From Treponema_I sp045599005 (GTDB lineage: Bacteria > Spirochaetota > Spirochaetia > Treponematales > Treponemataceae): a stretch of DNA of 64,000 bases. This document shows, piece by piece, positions 16,642 to 25,963 of the stretch. The position numbers and the translations under genes were made by a program. Position 1 is the stretch's first letter, and each line of letters starts with the position of its first letter. The DNA lies in the NCBI GenBank assembly GCA_045599005.1, contig JAZRVF010000001.1, positions 62,001 through 126,000 of the forward strand, in the 5' to 3' direction. The notes beneath the pieces were generated by a model. That model did no database searches. It had not been told where the DNA came from and saw nothing but the letters and a program-made list of their open reading frames with translations.

Positions 16642-17927
16642 ACAACTGGATTTTTTTTGTTTCACGGCGCTTTTCCCGCGTTGACAGGACCGGCCGTTCT
16701 GCCGCAACTAATTTTCTCGCATCCCTGGGCATCTGTTTCGGAGTCATGTCCCTAATCGTGATCCTTGCGGTGATGAACGGTTTCCAGATGGGATCAATCG
16801 AAGCAATCATGGAGATCAGTTCCTTTCATGTGCGTGCTGTTCCTGAAAAGAATATTCCGCCGGAAGATTCTCCTGCAGCTGCTGAGAAAATCGCGCAGAT
16901 TCCCGGAGTACGTTCTGTGGTTCCCATGTATGAAGCACAGGCTCTTGTGGTCGGACGTGGCGGGCGACAGAAACCTGCTCTTATCCGCGGAATAAGCACA
17001 ACAATCATGGAAGACGATATCGGTTTTGCCGGTCAGGTTACAATGGAAAGCGGATCCTTCTCGATTGAAAAACCGGGAACAGTTGTTCTTGGCCGTCTTC
17101 TTGCACGGAATCTGGGTGTAGGCGTAGGTGACACAATCAATCTTCTTGCAATGTCCGGCGGTTCAGAAACTGATCTTTTCGCGGAAAACCGGCTTCTGGA
17201 AGTTTCCGGTATTTTTGCAAGCACATATTCTGACATAAACGGATCTTTTGCTTTTGTTTCCCTTGAGACTGCAGGTCAGCTAACAGGATCCGGCGCTTCA
17301 CTGGTTTACGGGATCAAACTTGTGGATTCAGAATCGGATGCCCGGGTTATCGCCCGCCTGACTGACGCAATTCCCCAGTTTTCCTATGAATCCTGGCGAA
17401 GCTACAACCGGAGTTTCTTCGGTGTCCTCCGCCTTGAGAAAAACATTCTCATAATGATTGCTCTCCTGATTTTTGTTGTTGTGGCTGTGAATATCTATAA
17501 CTCCATGAGACGAATGGTTTACGAACGCCGGGAAGAGATCGCTGTTCTGTCAGCTCTGGGCGCAAGAAAATCCGGAGTAAGAAATATTTTTCTTTTTCAG
17601 GGACTTTTTACAGGCATTGCAGGTTCTGTGCCCGGTCTGCTTATCGGCCTTGCAATCTGCGTAAACATGAGACAGGTCTTTGTGTGGTTCTCAAGTTTTG
17701 CCTACAATATCCAGTATTTCTTTACACTGATTTTTTCTCCTCAGACGGCACCTTATCTGAAGAATTCAACAGTTTATCTTTTTTATTCAACAATTCCGGC
17801 GCGTCCGTTTTTTTCGGAAGTGCTGATGATTTTTCTTTTCGGAATTCTGTCTTCTTTTGTTGCTTCCTGGGCAGCAGGCCGGCACATGATGAAATTTTCA
17901 GTAGCGGAGGTTCTTCACGATGAGTAA
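16635..17927 (+). CDS. lolC: Lipoprotein-releasing ABC permease, LolC/LolE type
   Basis: A 430-residue MacB/FtsX-superfamily permease. One membrane helix near residues 30-52 is followed by a periplasmic domain of about 210 residues and three C-terminal helices (about 275-300, 318-345, 385-410). The phrase 'YERREEIAVLSALGA' after the second helix is typical of LolC/E. It extracts outer-membrane lipoproteins from the inner membrane together with LolD and the second permease at 18611. It overlaps lolD by 8 bp. Assigning C versus E is arbitrary. Confidence 0.88.
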   Translation: MVNNWIFFVSRRFSRVDRTGRSAATNFLASLGICFGVMSLIVILAVMNGFQMGSIEAIMEISSFHVRAVPEKNIPPEDSPAAAEKIAQIPGVRSVVPMYEAQALVVGRGGRQKPALIRGISTTIMEDDIGFAGQVTMESGSFSIEKPGTVVLGRLLARNLGVGVGDTINLLAMSGGSETDLFAENRLLEVSGIFASTYSDINGSFAFVSLETAGQLTGSGASLVYGIKLVDSESDARVIARLTDAIPQFSYESWRSYNRSFFGVLRLEKNILIMIALLIFVVVAVNIYNSMRRMVYERREEIAVLSALGARKSGVRNIFLFQGLFTGIAGSVPGLLIGLAICVNMRQVFVWFSSFAYNIQYFFTLIFSPQTAPYLKNSTVYLFYSTIPARPFFSEVLMIFLFGILSSFVASWAAGRHMMKFSVAEVLHDE

Positions 17928-18606
17928 AACTGTAGTAGAAATCAAGGGACTTGAGAAAACTTTCTCTGGGCCCGCGTCAAACCTCTGCATTCTTCGGAAT
18001 CTGGACATGACTGTCATGGAAGGAAGCAAAGTTGTTGTTGAAGGCGCTTCCGGAAGCGGGAAAAGTACACTGCTCAATATAATCGGCGGTCTTGAGAACG
18101 CAACAAAAGGATTTGTCCGCGTAGGCGACTACAACCTTTCTGAACTGACTGAGAAAGATCTGTCCGAGTACAGGGCAAAATATCTGGGGCTGATTTTCCA
18201 GTTTCATTATCTGCTTAAGGATTTTACCGCTCTGGAAAATGTTTACCTTCCGGCTTACATGCAGGGAATGAGAAAAAAGGACGCGATGGAAAAAGCCCGT
18301 ACACTTCTTTGCGATGTGGGGCTTGAGGACAGGCTTGACCATCTTCCTTCGCAGCTATCCGGCGGTGAACGTCAGCGTGCGGCAGTAGCCCGTTCACTGA
18401 TCAACGACCCGAAACTGATTCTTGCTGACGAACCCACGGGAAATCTTGACCCTGAGAATGCCCGTCTGATTTCGGATCTGCTTTTTTCAATGGTGGACAA
18501 GTATCAGAAAACACTGATTCTGGTTACACACGATTCCAGCCTTGCAAGCCGAGGTGATTCCTGCTGTCACATTCAGGACGGCAGACTGGTTTATAACGCA
18601 GGATGA
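17920..18606 (+). CDS. lolD: Lipoprotein-releasing ABC ATPase LolD
   Basis: A 228-residue ATPase of the LolD/MacB/FtsE group. Walker A is 'GASGSGKSTL' (about residues 42-51), the signature 'LSGGERQRAAVARSL', and Walker B 'LILADEPTGNLD'. It lies between the two permease genes and overlaps the first. It powers transfer of lipoproteins toward the outer membrane, which suits the many lipoproteins encoded in this window. No lolA or lolB is visible here. Confidence 0.92.
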   Translation: MSKTVVEIKGLEKTFSGPASNLCILRNLDMTVMEGSKVVVEGASGSGKSTLLNIIGGLENATKGFVRVGDYNLSELTEKDLSEYRAKYLGLIFQFHYLLKDFTALENVYLPAYMQGMRKKDAMEKARTLLCDVGLEDRLDHLPSQLSGGERQRAAVARSLINDPKLILADEPTGNLDPENARLISDLLFSMVDKYQKTLILVTHDSSLASRGDSCCHIQDGRLVYNAG

Positions 18607-18610
18607 TTCA

Positions 18611-19954
18611 ATGACTGTCAGATCGTCTTTTTTATTGTGTTTCCGAATGATCCGCCCCAACAGAAGCGAGATGAGCAATGCCCGGAGAAGTCTTTTCGGA
18701 GCTGTGGTCTGCATTGCGATCAGTCTTATTCCTCTCATTACCGTACTTTCTGTGTCCGAGGGAATGATTGAAGGCATCACCGGGCGGCTTATCGGACTTT
18801 CAAGCTATCAGATACAGATCTCCCAGAGAAAAACCTTTTCAAGTACTGAAGAGAACATGGATGCCCTTGAGGAAATAGCGCGGAATGCAAAAGCTGTTCC
18901 CGGTGTTACAGGAACCTACATTGAACGGCAGGGATCCGTTCTTGCCGCCGGAAAAACAGGGCGAAGCGGTGCGCTGGTGCGGGCTGTGCCGGAAGATCTC
19001 TTTTCCCGCAATGCTGATTTTGTGAACTATATGAATGTTCTGGAAGGTTCTTCGCAGTTTTCCAGAAGCAATGGTGCACTGATCGGAAAAAAAATTGCGG
19101 AATCCCTCGGTCTTTCTGTCGGTGATACAGTAAGACTGATTTCTTCAAGAACCACTTCCACAGGATCTGTTACCCCCCGCGTAAAATCTTTTGTGGTGGA
19201 AGGAATCGTTTCCTGCGGATACCAGGAAATTGATGCTCTTTGGATTTTTATACCTCTTGAAAGCGGGTTCGACTTCCTTTCCTCCGTTGCATCAACGATT
19301 TTTGTGGGTGTTACCGCCGTTGATTCTTTCGGCATTGAATATGAACGGATTGTGGAACAGCTGATTTATGACAGTTATGAAAAAGGTTTCAGTGTCTACC
19401 GCTGGCGTGATGTGAATTCAAGTCAGTATGAGAATTATGCTTCCACAAGAGTTATGCTGCTTTTTGTTGTTTTCCTTATTGTTCTTGTCGCTTCTGTCAA
19501 CATTTCTGCGGCTCTTGTGATGCTTGTCATGGAACGTCGCAAGGAAATCGCCATCCTCAAGAGTCTTGGAGCAACTTCCGGCGGAATCACACTTTCCTTT
19601 CTGTTTACAGGTGTTTTCGCAGGAATTTCGGGTGTTGTCCTCGGACTTCCTCCAGCCTTTCTCTGCGTACTCAAATCAAATGAAATAATCAGCTTTGTTG
19701 AAAAAATTGTTAACGGAATCGGAAACTTTTTGTATATTATTACATCGAAGGGAAGCGTTTCTGCTGAGACTTATACGAAGATCCAGATTCTGGATCCCGC
19801 GTTCTACCTTGAGAAAATTCCGGTTTCACTTCCTTTTGACCAGATTCTTATAGCCGTTTTTGGTACGGTTCTTCTGAGTGCCCTTGTTTCAATCGCACCT
19901 TCTGTCAGAGCCGGTAGAGAAAAACCTTTGACAATTCTTCGCAAAGTGATTTAG
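18611..19954 (+). CDS. lolE: Lipoprotein-releasing ABC permease, LolC/LolE type (second copy)
   Basis: A 447-residue permease with the same layout as the protein at 16635: one N-terminal helix (about residues 28-50), a periplasmic domain, and three C-terminal helices. It also carries 'MERRKEIAILKSLGA', the signature between helices. ATG 18611, four bases after the lolD stop, is chosen over an upstream in-frame ATG at 18542 that lies inside lolD. It forms the heteromeric exporter with the first permease and LolD. mcsA follows 9 bp later. Confidence 0.87.
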   Translation: MTVRSSFLLCFRMIRPNRSEMSNARRSLFGAVVCIAISLIPLITVLSVSEGMIEGITGRLIGLSSYQIQISQRKTFSSTEENMDALEEIARNAKAVPGVTGTYIERQGSVLAAGKTGRSGALVRAVPEDLFSRNADFVNYMNVLEGSSQFSRSNGALIGKKIAESLGLSVGDTVRLISSRTTSTGSVTPRVKSFVVEGIVSCGYQEIDALWIFIPLESGFDFLSSVASTIFVGVTAVDSFGIEYERIVEQLIYDSYEKGFSVYRWRDVNSSQYENYASTRVMLLFVVFLIVLVASVNISAALVMLVMERRKEIAILKSLGATSGGITLSFLFTGVFAGISGVVLGLPPAFLCVLKSNEIISFVEKIVNGIGNFLYIITSKGSVSAETYTKIQILDPAFYLEKIPVSLPFDQILIAVFGTVLLSALVSIAPSVRAGREKPLTILRKVI

Positions 19955-19963
19955 GCGGTTCTT

Positions 19964-20446
19964 ATGAAATGTGATTTCTGTGACGACAGGGAAGCTGAAA
20001 TTTTTATTGAACAGATTCAGAATGGCGAAAAACGTCAGATACATCTGTGCTCGGAATGTGCCCGGAAGGGAGAATTTGATCCCAAGGGAAAAAATCTTGA
20101 AGTATCAATCCGAAAACTGCTTGCAAATCTTACTGGATCAGTCAGTCAGGTTTCTGCCTGTCCTGTCTGCGGACAGACACTGGAAGAACTTCGAAGACGT
20201 CATAATGCCGGGTGTCCGCGCTGTTATACGGAATTTGCTTCCGAGATAGAGGCATACTTTGAGAAACAGGGCAGAACCGGTGATTACCGGGGGACAGTTC
20301 CCATGCGTTATGAGCAGCGGCGCAGTGTTCTTGAAAGCCGGGCAAGTCTTCAGAACAAACTGAATGAATCAATTGCCAATGAGGAATACGAGAAAGCTGC
20401 TGTTTACCGCGATAAACTCAGGGAGTTTGATGAACGGAATGACTGA
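19964..20446 (+). CDS. mcsA: McsA, zinc-finger activator of the McsB/ClpC system
   Basis: A 160-residue cytoplasmic protein with two zinc sites built from CxxC pairs: 'CDFC...CSEC' (residues 3-35) and 'CPVC...CPRC' (about 66-88). A UVR motif closes the protein ('LNESIANEEYEKAAVYRDKLREF', shown in part). In Firmicutes McsA activates the arginine kinase McsB and links it to ClpC. The gene overlaps mcsB by 17 bp and precedes clpC, the order of the B. subtilis clpC operon without ctsR. Confidence 0.9.
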   Translation: MKCDFCDDREAEIFIEQIQNGEKRQIHLCSECARKGEFDPKGKNLEVSIRKLLANLTGSVSQVSACPVCGQTLEELRRRHNAGCPRCYTEFASEIEAYFEKQGRTGDYRGTVPMRYEQRRSVLESRASLQNKLNESIANEEYEKAAVYRDKLREFDERND

Positions 20447-21533
20447 AGAAATTGAACAGAACGCCTGGTATACAATAGATGGAGAGGACAATGATGTTAT
20501 CTGCTCCACAAAGGTGACTCTTGCCCGGAATCTTATGGATTTCCCTTTCCCGAAATACCTGAAGAATGAGGACAAGAAGCGTGTTGAGACGATAATTTTT
20601 GACGCATTTTCCCAGCTGAACCAGAAAAATTCCTACCAGTCCTTTACAATGCGAAATCTGGAGTATCTGGGACGGCATATTCTGACAGAACGGGGAATTC
20701 TTGATCAGGAAATGGTTGACATGGATGACGCCGGCGCTGTGGTCCGGGATGACGGAATTGTCGCCTGTACTGTGAACTGCCGCGATCATCTCCGCTGCAC
20801 ATCTTTTTCAAGCGGTTATGCGGTTGACTCCTGCTTTAAGGTGATTTCCGAACTGGACCGCAGTCTTCAGAAAACTCTGCATTTTGCCGGCAATGACAGG
20901 TTCGGTTATTTCACCTCTTCTCTTCATGAGACGGGAACAGGCATGCACACATCTCTTGTAGTTCATCTGCCTTCCATTGTTTACGCGGAAAAACAGGACG
21001 AACTTTTCCGCTCACTTATTGAAAGCGGTTTTGAACTTTATGCCTGCTATGCAAAACGTAACGACAGCCGCGCAAAAGCTTTGGGAGCCTGGTTCATGAT
21101 CACTGCAAAGAGCTGTTTTCCTGACAGCGAAGTGGACCAGATTGCGGAAACTTACGCAATGTCGCGGAACATTATTGAAGTTGAGCGAAGGACCCGCTGT
21201 GATCTTCTGGACAGAAAACCGACTTATCTGAAAGACAGAATTCTGCGGTCAATAGCAGTCATAAAATACAGCAGGTTCATCAATTTCGACGAAGGCTTTG
21301 AACTGGTCTCCGCCCTTAAATGGGGTTTTGACCTTGGCTTTCTGTCCGGTGTTGATGAATCCTCGTTTTATGCCCTTCTTTTCCGTATTCAGAGCGCACA
21401 TCTTACATTTATCGAGCGTACCGGCAATCTGAGTTTTGAAAAAGACGTTTTGACTCCTGAGCAGCGGATCAACCGCCTTAGGGCAATCATTCTTCAGGAA
21501 GCAGTTTCTGAATATCACATTAATATACGCTGA
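20430..21533 (+). CDS. mcsB: McsB-like protein arginine kinase homologue, active site altered
   Basis: A 367-residue phosphagen-kinase-fold protein. Overall alignment with McsB is clear ('LARNLMDFPFPKYL', 'GTGMHTSLVVHLP', 'IEVERRTRCDLLDR'), but key positions differ from the B. subtilis sequence as I recall it: SSRIRLARN is STKVTLARN, NEEDHIR is NCRDHLR (from residue 116), and SCPTNVGTGLRAS is SSLHETGTGMHTS (163-175). The catalytic cysteine and an ATP-binding arginine are thus replaced by S/L and H. It may be a pseudokinase that works as a ClpC adaptor, or a divergent kinase. ATG 20430 follows GGGAG by four bases. Confidence 0.82.
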   Translation: MNGMTEEIEQNAWYTIDGEDNDVICSTKVTLARNLMDFPFPKYLKNEDKKRVETIIFDAFSQLNQKNSYQSFTMRNLEYLGRHILTERGILDQEMVDMDDAGAVVRDDGIVACTVNCRDHLRCTSFSSGYAVDSCFKVISELDRSLQKTLHFAGNDRFGYFTSSLHETGTGMHTSLVVHLPSIVYAEKQDELFRSLIESGFELYACYAKRNDSRAKALGAWFMITAKSCFPDSEVDQIAETYAMSRNIIEVERRTRCDLLDRKPTYLKDRILRSIAVIKYSRFINFDEGFELVSALKWGFDLGFLSGVDESSFYALLFRIQSAHLTFIERTGNLSFEKDVLTPEQRINRLRAIILQEAVSEYHINIR

Positions 21534-21571
21534 AAAGACAGCACATCAGCTGACAGCCATCTGAGGTTTTT

Positions 21572-24202
21572 ATGATAAAAGGACTTTCACCGCGGGCTTT
21601 ACGCCTGCTTACAGACGATGCACAGAAAATTGCACGCCGCAACAAAAATCCTCTTCTTTATCCTGAACACATGGTTCTGGCACTTCTCCAGAGCGGGGAG
21701 GGCATCGGTTTCGGGGCTCTTGCCGAACTGAAGATCAATCTTCTCATGTTTGAACTTGTTCTGAGTCAGAACTTACCCAAAGGAGAATCCTTCCCTTCCG
21801 GAAACGAGATGCCTCAGGGTGAGATTCCGCCAAGCCGCCGTATGAGAAGTGTCTTTGACATTGCAGCCGTTGAATCCCGGAGTATGCGCAAAGAATACAT
21901 CGGTACCGAACATCTGCTTCTTGCTGCTTTCCGGGAGGAAGAAAGCGTCACAGCACGTTTCTTTTCATCAATTCCGGTCACGCTGGATGATCTGCGGGGA
22001 GCTGTTCAGAAAGTTCTTGAAAAAAACAGTTCGTCGGCGTCTCAGGTAAGACCCCGGCTTGAGACAAAAGGAAGCCGGCATTCCGGTGAGGAACCGGAGC
22101 GTGTCTCGGTGGGAGAAGGCGGCAAACAGCAGAGGAGTGCATCAGTTCTTGCGGAATTCAGCCGTGACCTTACTGCCCTGGCAAGAAGCGGTCAGTGTGA
22201 TCCTGTTGTGGGCCGTGACAAAGAGATCCAGCGTGTCATACAGATCCTGTGCCGGCGAAACAAAAATAATCCTGTGCTGGTAGGTGAGCCGGGGGTAGGA
22301 AAAACTGCGATTGTGGAAGGACTTGCAGCCCGGATTGTCGCGGAAGAAGTTCCTGTGGATCTGTTGAAAAAACGAGTCCTTGTTCTTGATCTTGCTCTTG
22401 TCATTGCGGGAACAAAATACCGCGGTGAATTTGAAGAGCGGATGAAGCGGATAATGAAGGAAATCAGTGAACAGAAGAACATCATTCTTTTTATTGACGA
22501 ACTTCATACAATCATCGGCGCCGGCGGTTCTGAGGGCAGCATGGATGCGTCTAACATGCTCAAGCCTGCTTTGTCCCGGGGAGAACTGCAGTGTATCGGT
22601 GCCACCACGTTGAAAGAATACCGGAAATATTTTGAGAAAGATGCCGCTTTGGAACGCCGTTTCCAGCAGGTTCTTGTTGCTGAGCCTTCCGATGAGGAAA
22701 CAATCCAGATTCTGAAAGGCATAAAAAACAGATATGAGGAATACCACCATGTTTATTATGCAGATGGTGTGATAGAGCAGATCGTCAAATTTTCGCGCCG
22801 TTACATCACTGAGCGCTTTCTGCCGGACAAAGCGATTGATCTTCTTGATGAGACCGGTTCGCTGAAGAAAATTCAGTGTGATGAAAGACCTGAGGATCTT
22901 GCCGCATTGGAAAAACAGATTGCAGTACTTACAGAAGAAAAATCCCTTATGGTGCAGAACCAGGATTTTGAAAGAGCTGCTGAAGTCCGTGATCAGGTGA
23001 GAAAACTCCGGATTAAGGCTGAGGAACTTGCAAATCGGGAGACAGAACATTCTGTCACTGAAAAGAACACCATCACTGTCACAGATGTATGCCGTGTCGT
23101 TGCGGATATTACCGGTATTCCCATGGAGCAGCTTGATACTGAGGAAACAAAGCGGCTTATCAACATGGAGCAGGTCCTGCATCAGAGCGTTATCGGTCAG
23201 GAAGAGGCGATTTCTCTTGTTGCCTCTGCCGTAAGAAGAAGCCGTGCAGGAGTATCTTCCTTCAAACGTCCTCAGGGATCATTTATTTTCCTTGGGCCTA
23301 CAGGTGTTGGAAAAACACTTCTTGCAAAGACATTGGCGAAATTCCTTTTCGGAACAGAAGAGGCTCTTATCCGTGTTGATATGAGCGATTTTATGGAAAA
23401 ACACACTGCCAGCCGCCTTGTCGGTGCGCCGCCCGGATATGTGGGTTACGAAGAAGGTGGAGTGCTTACGGAAAAAGTCCGGCGGAATCCTTATTCCGTG
23501 GTTCTTCTTGACGAGATTGAGAAGGCTCATCCTGATATTTTCAATCTTCTGCTTCAGGTTCTTGAAGAAGGGGAACTGCGGGACAATCTGGGACACACTG
23601 TAAACTTCCGTAACACAGTGATCATTATGACAAGCAATGCGGGCGCACGTCAGATTTCAAACGAGAACCGGCTGGGCTTTTCAAGTTCAACGGGCGGACT
23701 GTTGGATTACGAGGATATGAAGCAGAGCGCCCTTACCGAACTTAAAAAAATTCTCAGCCCTGAACTTCTGAACCGTATCGATGACACTGTTGTGTTCACA
23801 ACTCTGTCAGAGGCGGAAGTTTCCCGCATTCTGGATCTTCAGCTTGACGAACTGAAAGAACGGCTCTCTGAACAGGGTATCAGCATCAGACTGAAAAAAT
23901 CCGCCAGAGATTACCTTGTTAAAAACGGATACGATCCTGCATTCGGTGCCAGACCTATGCGCCGGCTTCTGCAGCGTGAGATTGAGGATGAAGCTGCAAT
24001 GCTGATTCTTGGGGACAGATGCCCCGAGGGTACACAGATTGTGGTGGACTGCAGAAAAGACAAACTGATTCTTGTTCCTCAGACTGCTGATGTCCAGAAA
24101 CAGCCGGCAAAGAAACATCGTGCTTATCATCTGGAAATGCCCAGTACGCCCCAGTTGATTCTGGCTGACAGCGGAGAAAATGGAGATAGTGGAGTTAATT
24201 GA
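21572..24202 (+). CDS. clpC: AAA+ unfoldase ClpC
   Basis: An 876-residue Hsp100 ATPase that feeds substrates to ClpP. It has a double Clp N-domain (residues about 1-145), D1 with Walker A 'GEPGVGKTA' (238) and 'LFIDELHTIIGAG', a ClpC-type coiled middle domain with a UVR-like 'MVQNQDFERAAEVRDQV' stretch (about 465-490), D2 with Walker A 'GPTGVGKT' (575) and 'LLDEIEKAHPD', and the C-terminal D2-small domain. Both ATPase sites look intact. GAGG precedes the ATG. It ends a block running from 11781. No CtsR gene or obvious CtsR tandem-heptad operator is visible. Confidence 0.94.
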   Translation: MIKGLSPRALRLLTDDAQKIARRNKNPLLYPEHMVLALLQSGEGIGFGALAELKINLLMFELVLSQNLPKGESFPSGNEMPQGEIPPSRRMRSVFDIAAVESRSMRKEYIGTEHLLLAAFREEESVTARFFSSIPVTLDDLRGAVQKVLEKNSSSASQVRPRLETKGSRHSGEEPERVSVGEGGKQQRSASVLAEFSRDLTALARSGQCDPVVGRDKEIQRVIQILCRRNKNNPVLVGEPGVGKTAIVEGLAARIVAEEVPVDLLKKRVLVLDLALVIAGTKYRGEFEERMKRIMKEISEQKNIILFIDELHTIIGAGGSEGSMDASNMLKPALSRGELQCIGATTLKEYRKYFEKDAALERRFQQVLVAEPSDEETIQILKGIKNRYEEYHHVYYADGVIEQIVKFSRRYITERFLPDKAIDLLDETGSLKKIQCDERPEDLAALEKQIAVLTEEKSLMVQNQDFERAAEVRDQVRKLRIKAEELANRETEHSVTEKNTITVTDVCRVVADITGIPMEQLDTEETKRLINMEQVLHQSVIGQEEAISLVASAVRRSRAGVSSFKRPQGSFIFLGPTGVGKTLLAKTLAKFLFGTEEALIRVDMSDFMEKHTASRLVGAPPGYVGYEEGGVLTEKVRRNPYSVVLLDEIEKAHPDIFNLLLQVLEEGELRDNLGHTVNFRNTVIIMTSNAGARQISNENRLGFSSSTGGLLDYEDMKQSALTELKKILSPELLNRIDDTVVFTTLSEAEVSRILDLQLDELKERLSEQGISIRLKKSARDYLVKNGYDPAFGARPMRRLLQREIEDEAAMLILGDRCPEGTQIVVDCRKDKLILVPQTADVQKQPAKKHRAYHLEMPSTPQLILADSGENGDSGVN

Positions 24203-24415
24203 GAAAATTTTCAGGACTGGTAAAAAATTTCAGAAAATGATGATTTTTTTTTACTTTTTTCTTGCGTTATTTCAGGACTCATGATAATATTATGAATGTA
24301 GGGAATATTTTACGGTAAAAAAGTACTGTAAAAACAAGCAAAAGAAAAAGTCCTATAACAAGCTCCCTGTTAAAAAAACTTATGTAAAAAAAGATGTCAA
24401 AAACGGAAAAAGTAA
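24203..24415. other. AT-rich gap with no convincing gene
   Basis: Very A-rich on the + strand and bounded by the hairpin at 24416. A lysine-rich open frame (about 24320-24448) lacks a start codon. I see no RNA motif; it is probably the 3' untranslated end of the clpC transcript. Confidence 0.5.
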
Positions 24416-24440
24416 GCCGCTCTTTAAGAGCGGCTTTTTT
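24416..24440. terminator. Terminator between clpC and rsgA
   Basis: A 19-bp near-perfect palindrome (GCCGCTCTT, T, AAGAGCGGC) with T6 on the right. A-rich sequence on the left may let it work for rsgA on - too. Confidence 0.88.
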
Positions 24441-24448
24441 CTTCTGAT

Positions 24449-25411
24449 TCAGTCTTCCCAGTTTCCAGTGGCAATCTCATTCTTGATGCGGCAGAAACTT
24501 TCGTACCGTTCTTCGCTTATTACACCCGCATAGACACCTTCCTGAATTTTGCAGCCAGGTTCTTTAGTGTGTGTGCAGGACATTCCGAAACTGCATCTGC
24601 CTACCAGGGGGGCAATTTCTCTGAAATAGAGCTGCAGATTGTCTGCTGAGATATCATGAAGTACAAAACGGCGGACTCCTGGAGTGTCGATAATGGAAGT
24701 TTCAGCCCCGATTCTGCCGCCGAGAAGTGCTTCGTTTATATTAAGGTGGATAAGTGAGCCGCGGGTTGTAGTGTGGGTTCCACGGCCGTATTTGTCAGAA
24801 AGGCTTCCCGTACGGAGGACACAGCTGGAGTCCAGAACATTTACCAGACTTGACTTGCCGACACCGCTCTGTCCCACAAGAACACTCAGTTTCCCTTCAA
24901 TGAACTGGGCAAGATCAGGCACTCCTTCCCCTGACTTTGCAGAAATCCTCAGCACTTTGTAACCGATACGTTCCCATTCTGTAAGGCGGGCTTCAAAATC
25001 TTCGTCCATGCTGTCAGCAAGATCGTATTTGTTGCACACAATCACAGGTTCGATGTTCTGGTTTTCTGCCTGTGCAAGAACTCTGTCAACGAATCTTGGC
25101 CGGAAAGGCGGTTCGTCAGGAGTTGTGAAACAGAGCAGATTGTCCACGTTGCAGGCAAGGAGCTGAGGCAACCGGCCTTTGACATTCCAGCGGACACATT
25201 CATTTCTGCGGGGCAGGATCGAAAGAATCTGACCTCTGTCTTCAGATTCCTCATCGCATTCAATCTCAACCCTGTCACCCGGTGCAATGGGATTGTAATA
25301 CTGCTTTTCAAGTTTCAGCTGCTTTCCCTTAAGTGTGCACTGCCTTATGATGCCGTCATCACATTCAGTCTGAAAAATGTTGTTGCTTCCGCCTAAAATC
25401 AATCCTTCCAT
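24449..25411 (-). CDS. rsgA: Small ribosomal subunit biogenesis GTPase RsgA
   Basis: A 320-residue circularly permuted GTPase that helps late 30S maturation. An OB-fold lies at residues about 1-75, then G4 'VCNKYDLAD' comes before G1 'GQSGVGKSSLVN', followed by G3 'DTPGVRRF'. The C-terminal zinc site is 'CSFGMSCTHTKEPGC', matching C-x5-C-x-H-x5-C. It lies 5 bp after the tRNA-binding protein gene on the same strand, so they share a transcript. Confidence 0.94.
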   Translation of the reverse strand: MEGLILGGSNNIFQTECDDGIIRQCTLKGKQLKLEKQYYNPIAPGDRVEIECDEESEDRGQILSILPRRNECVRWNVKGRLPQLLACNVDNLLCFTTPDEPPFRPRFVDRVLAQAENQNIEPVIVCNKYDLADSMDEDFEARLTEWERIGYKVLRISAKSGEGVPDLAQFIEGKLSVLVGQSGVGKSSLVNVLDSSCVLRTGSLSDKYGRGTHTTTRGSLIHLNINEALLGGRIGAETSIIDTPGVRRFVLHDISADNLQLYFREIAPLVGRCSFGMSCTHTKEPGCKIQEGVYAGVISEERYESFCRIKNEIATGNWED

Positions 25412-25416
25412 AGCAA

Positions 25417-25950
25417 TCAGCCAACAGATCCATTTTTATAAATTTCAGCGGTAAGATATTTTCCGTCTGCAGTAAGTTTTTTCCCGTCAACTTCAACAAA
25501 TCCGTCTTTTGTGTACAGGGGCATTGCAAAAAATTTGTCAGGTTTCACATAGCAGAGTTTTTCTTCCGGCGGTTCAAAACCTTCCGGTTCCAGAACTGTT
25601 CCAGGTTCAAACTGTGGAGCAAAAAGAACTTCGCAGGTTTCGTGGTCTGCCACATTTGGGTCACTTGCTGCAAGAAGCATTCCGTTGCTGCGGACTCCGC
25701 GGAAATTTGCTGGCTTAAGGTTGTATACAAGGACAATGTTCCTGTCCAGAAGTTCTTCCGGTTTATAGAAAGGAACAATGGAACTTACAATCTGGCGTGG
25801 TTCCTCATCACCGGTATCCAGTGTAAGAATGTAAAGCAGAGTTCCTTCGGGATGCTGTTCCACTTTTGTGATTTTTGATACTTTCAGGATTACGCGTCTG
25901 CTGAACTGTTCTGCAACAGGAAGTTCATTCAGATTTTCTTGTGGTGTCAT
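25417..25950 (-). CDS. Stand-alone tRNA-binding (EMAP-II/MetRS C-terminal-like) protein
   Basis: A 177-residue protein with one OB-fold tRNA-binding domain, like the C-terminal extension of methionyl-tRNA synthetase, Trbp111 or CsaA. The start 'VILKVSKITKVEQHPE' is the first strand and turn, and 'NLKPANFRGVRSNGMLLAAS' is the typical glycine-containing core. About 60 C-terminal residues add a second small domain of unclear type. It may act in trans on a MetRS lacking the domain, or as a tRNA chaperone. GGAG five bases upstream supports ATG 25950. A hairpin-rich transcribed leader precedes it (25964-26080). Confidence 0.8.
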   Translation of the reverse strand: MTPQENLNELPVAEQFSRRVILKVSKITKVEQHPEGTLLYILTLDTGDEEPRQIVSSIVPFYKPEELLDRNIVLVYNLKPANFRGVRSNGMLLAASDPNVADHETCEVLFAPQFEPGTVLEPEGFEPPEEKLCYVKPDKFFAMPLYTKDGFVEVDGKKLTADGKYLTAEIYKNGSVG

Positions 25951-25963
25951 ATTATCTCCAATT

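Noticed and set aside
22142..23182. 346-codon open frame on the - strand inside clpC
   Set aside because: It is antisense to the conserved AAA+ core; its protein is Leu/Phe/Cys-rich with no motif, and clpC has all the family signatures.
24310..24448. Lysine-rich small protein
   Set aside because: The open frame has no start codon after its last stop, and its end runs through the terminator hairpin.
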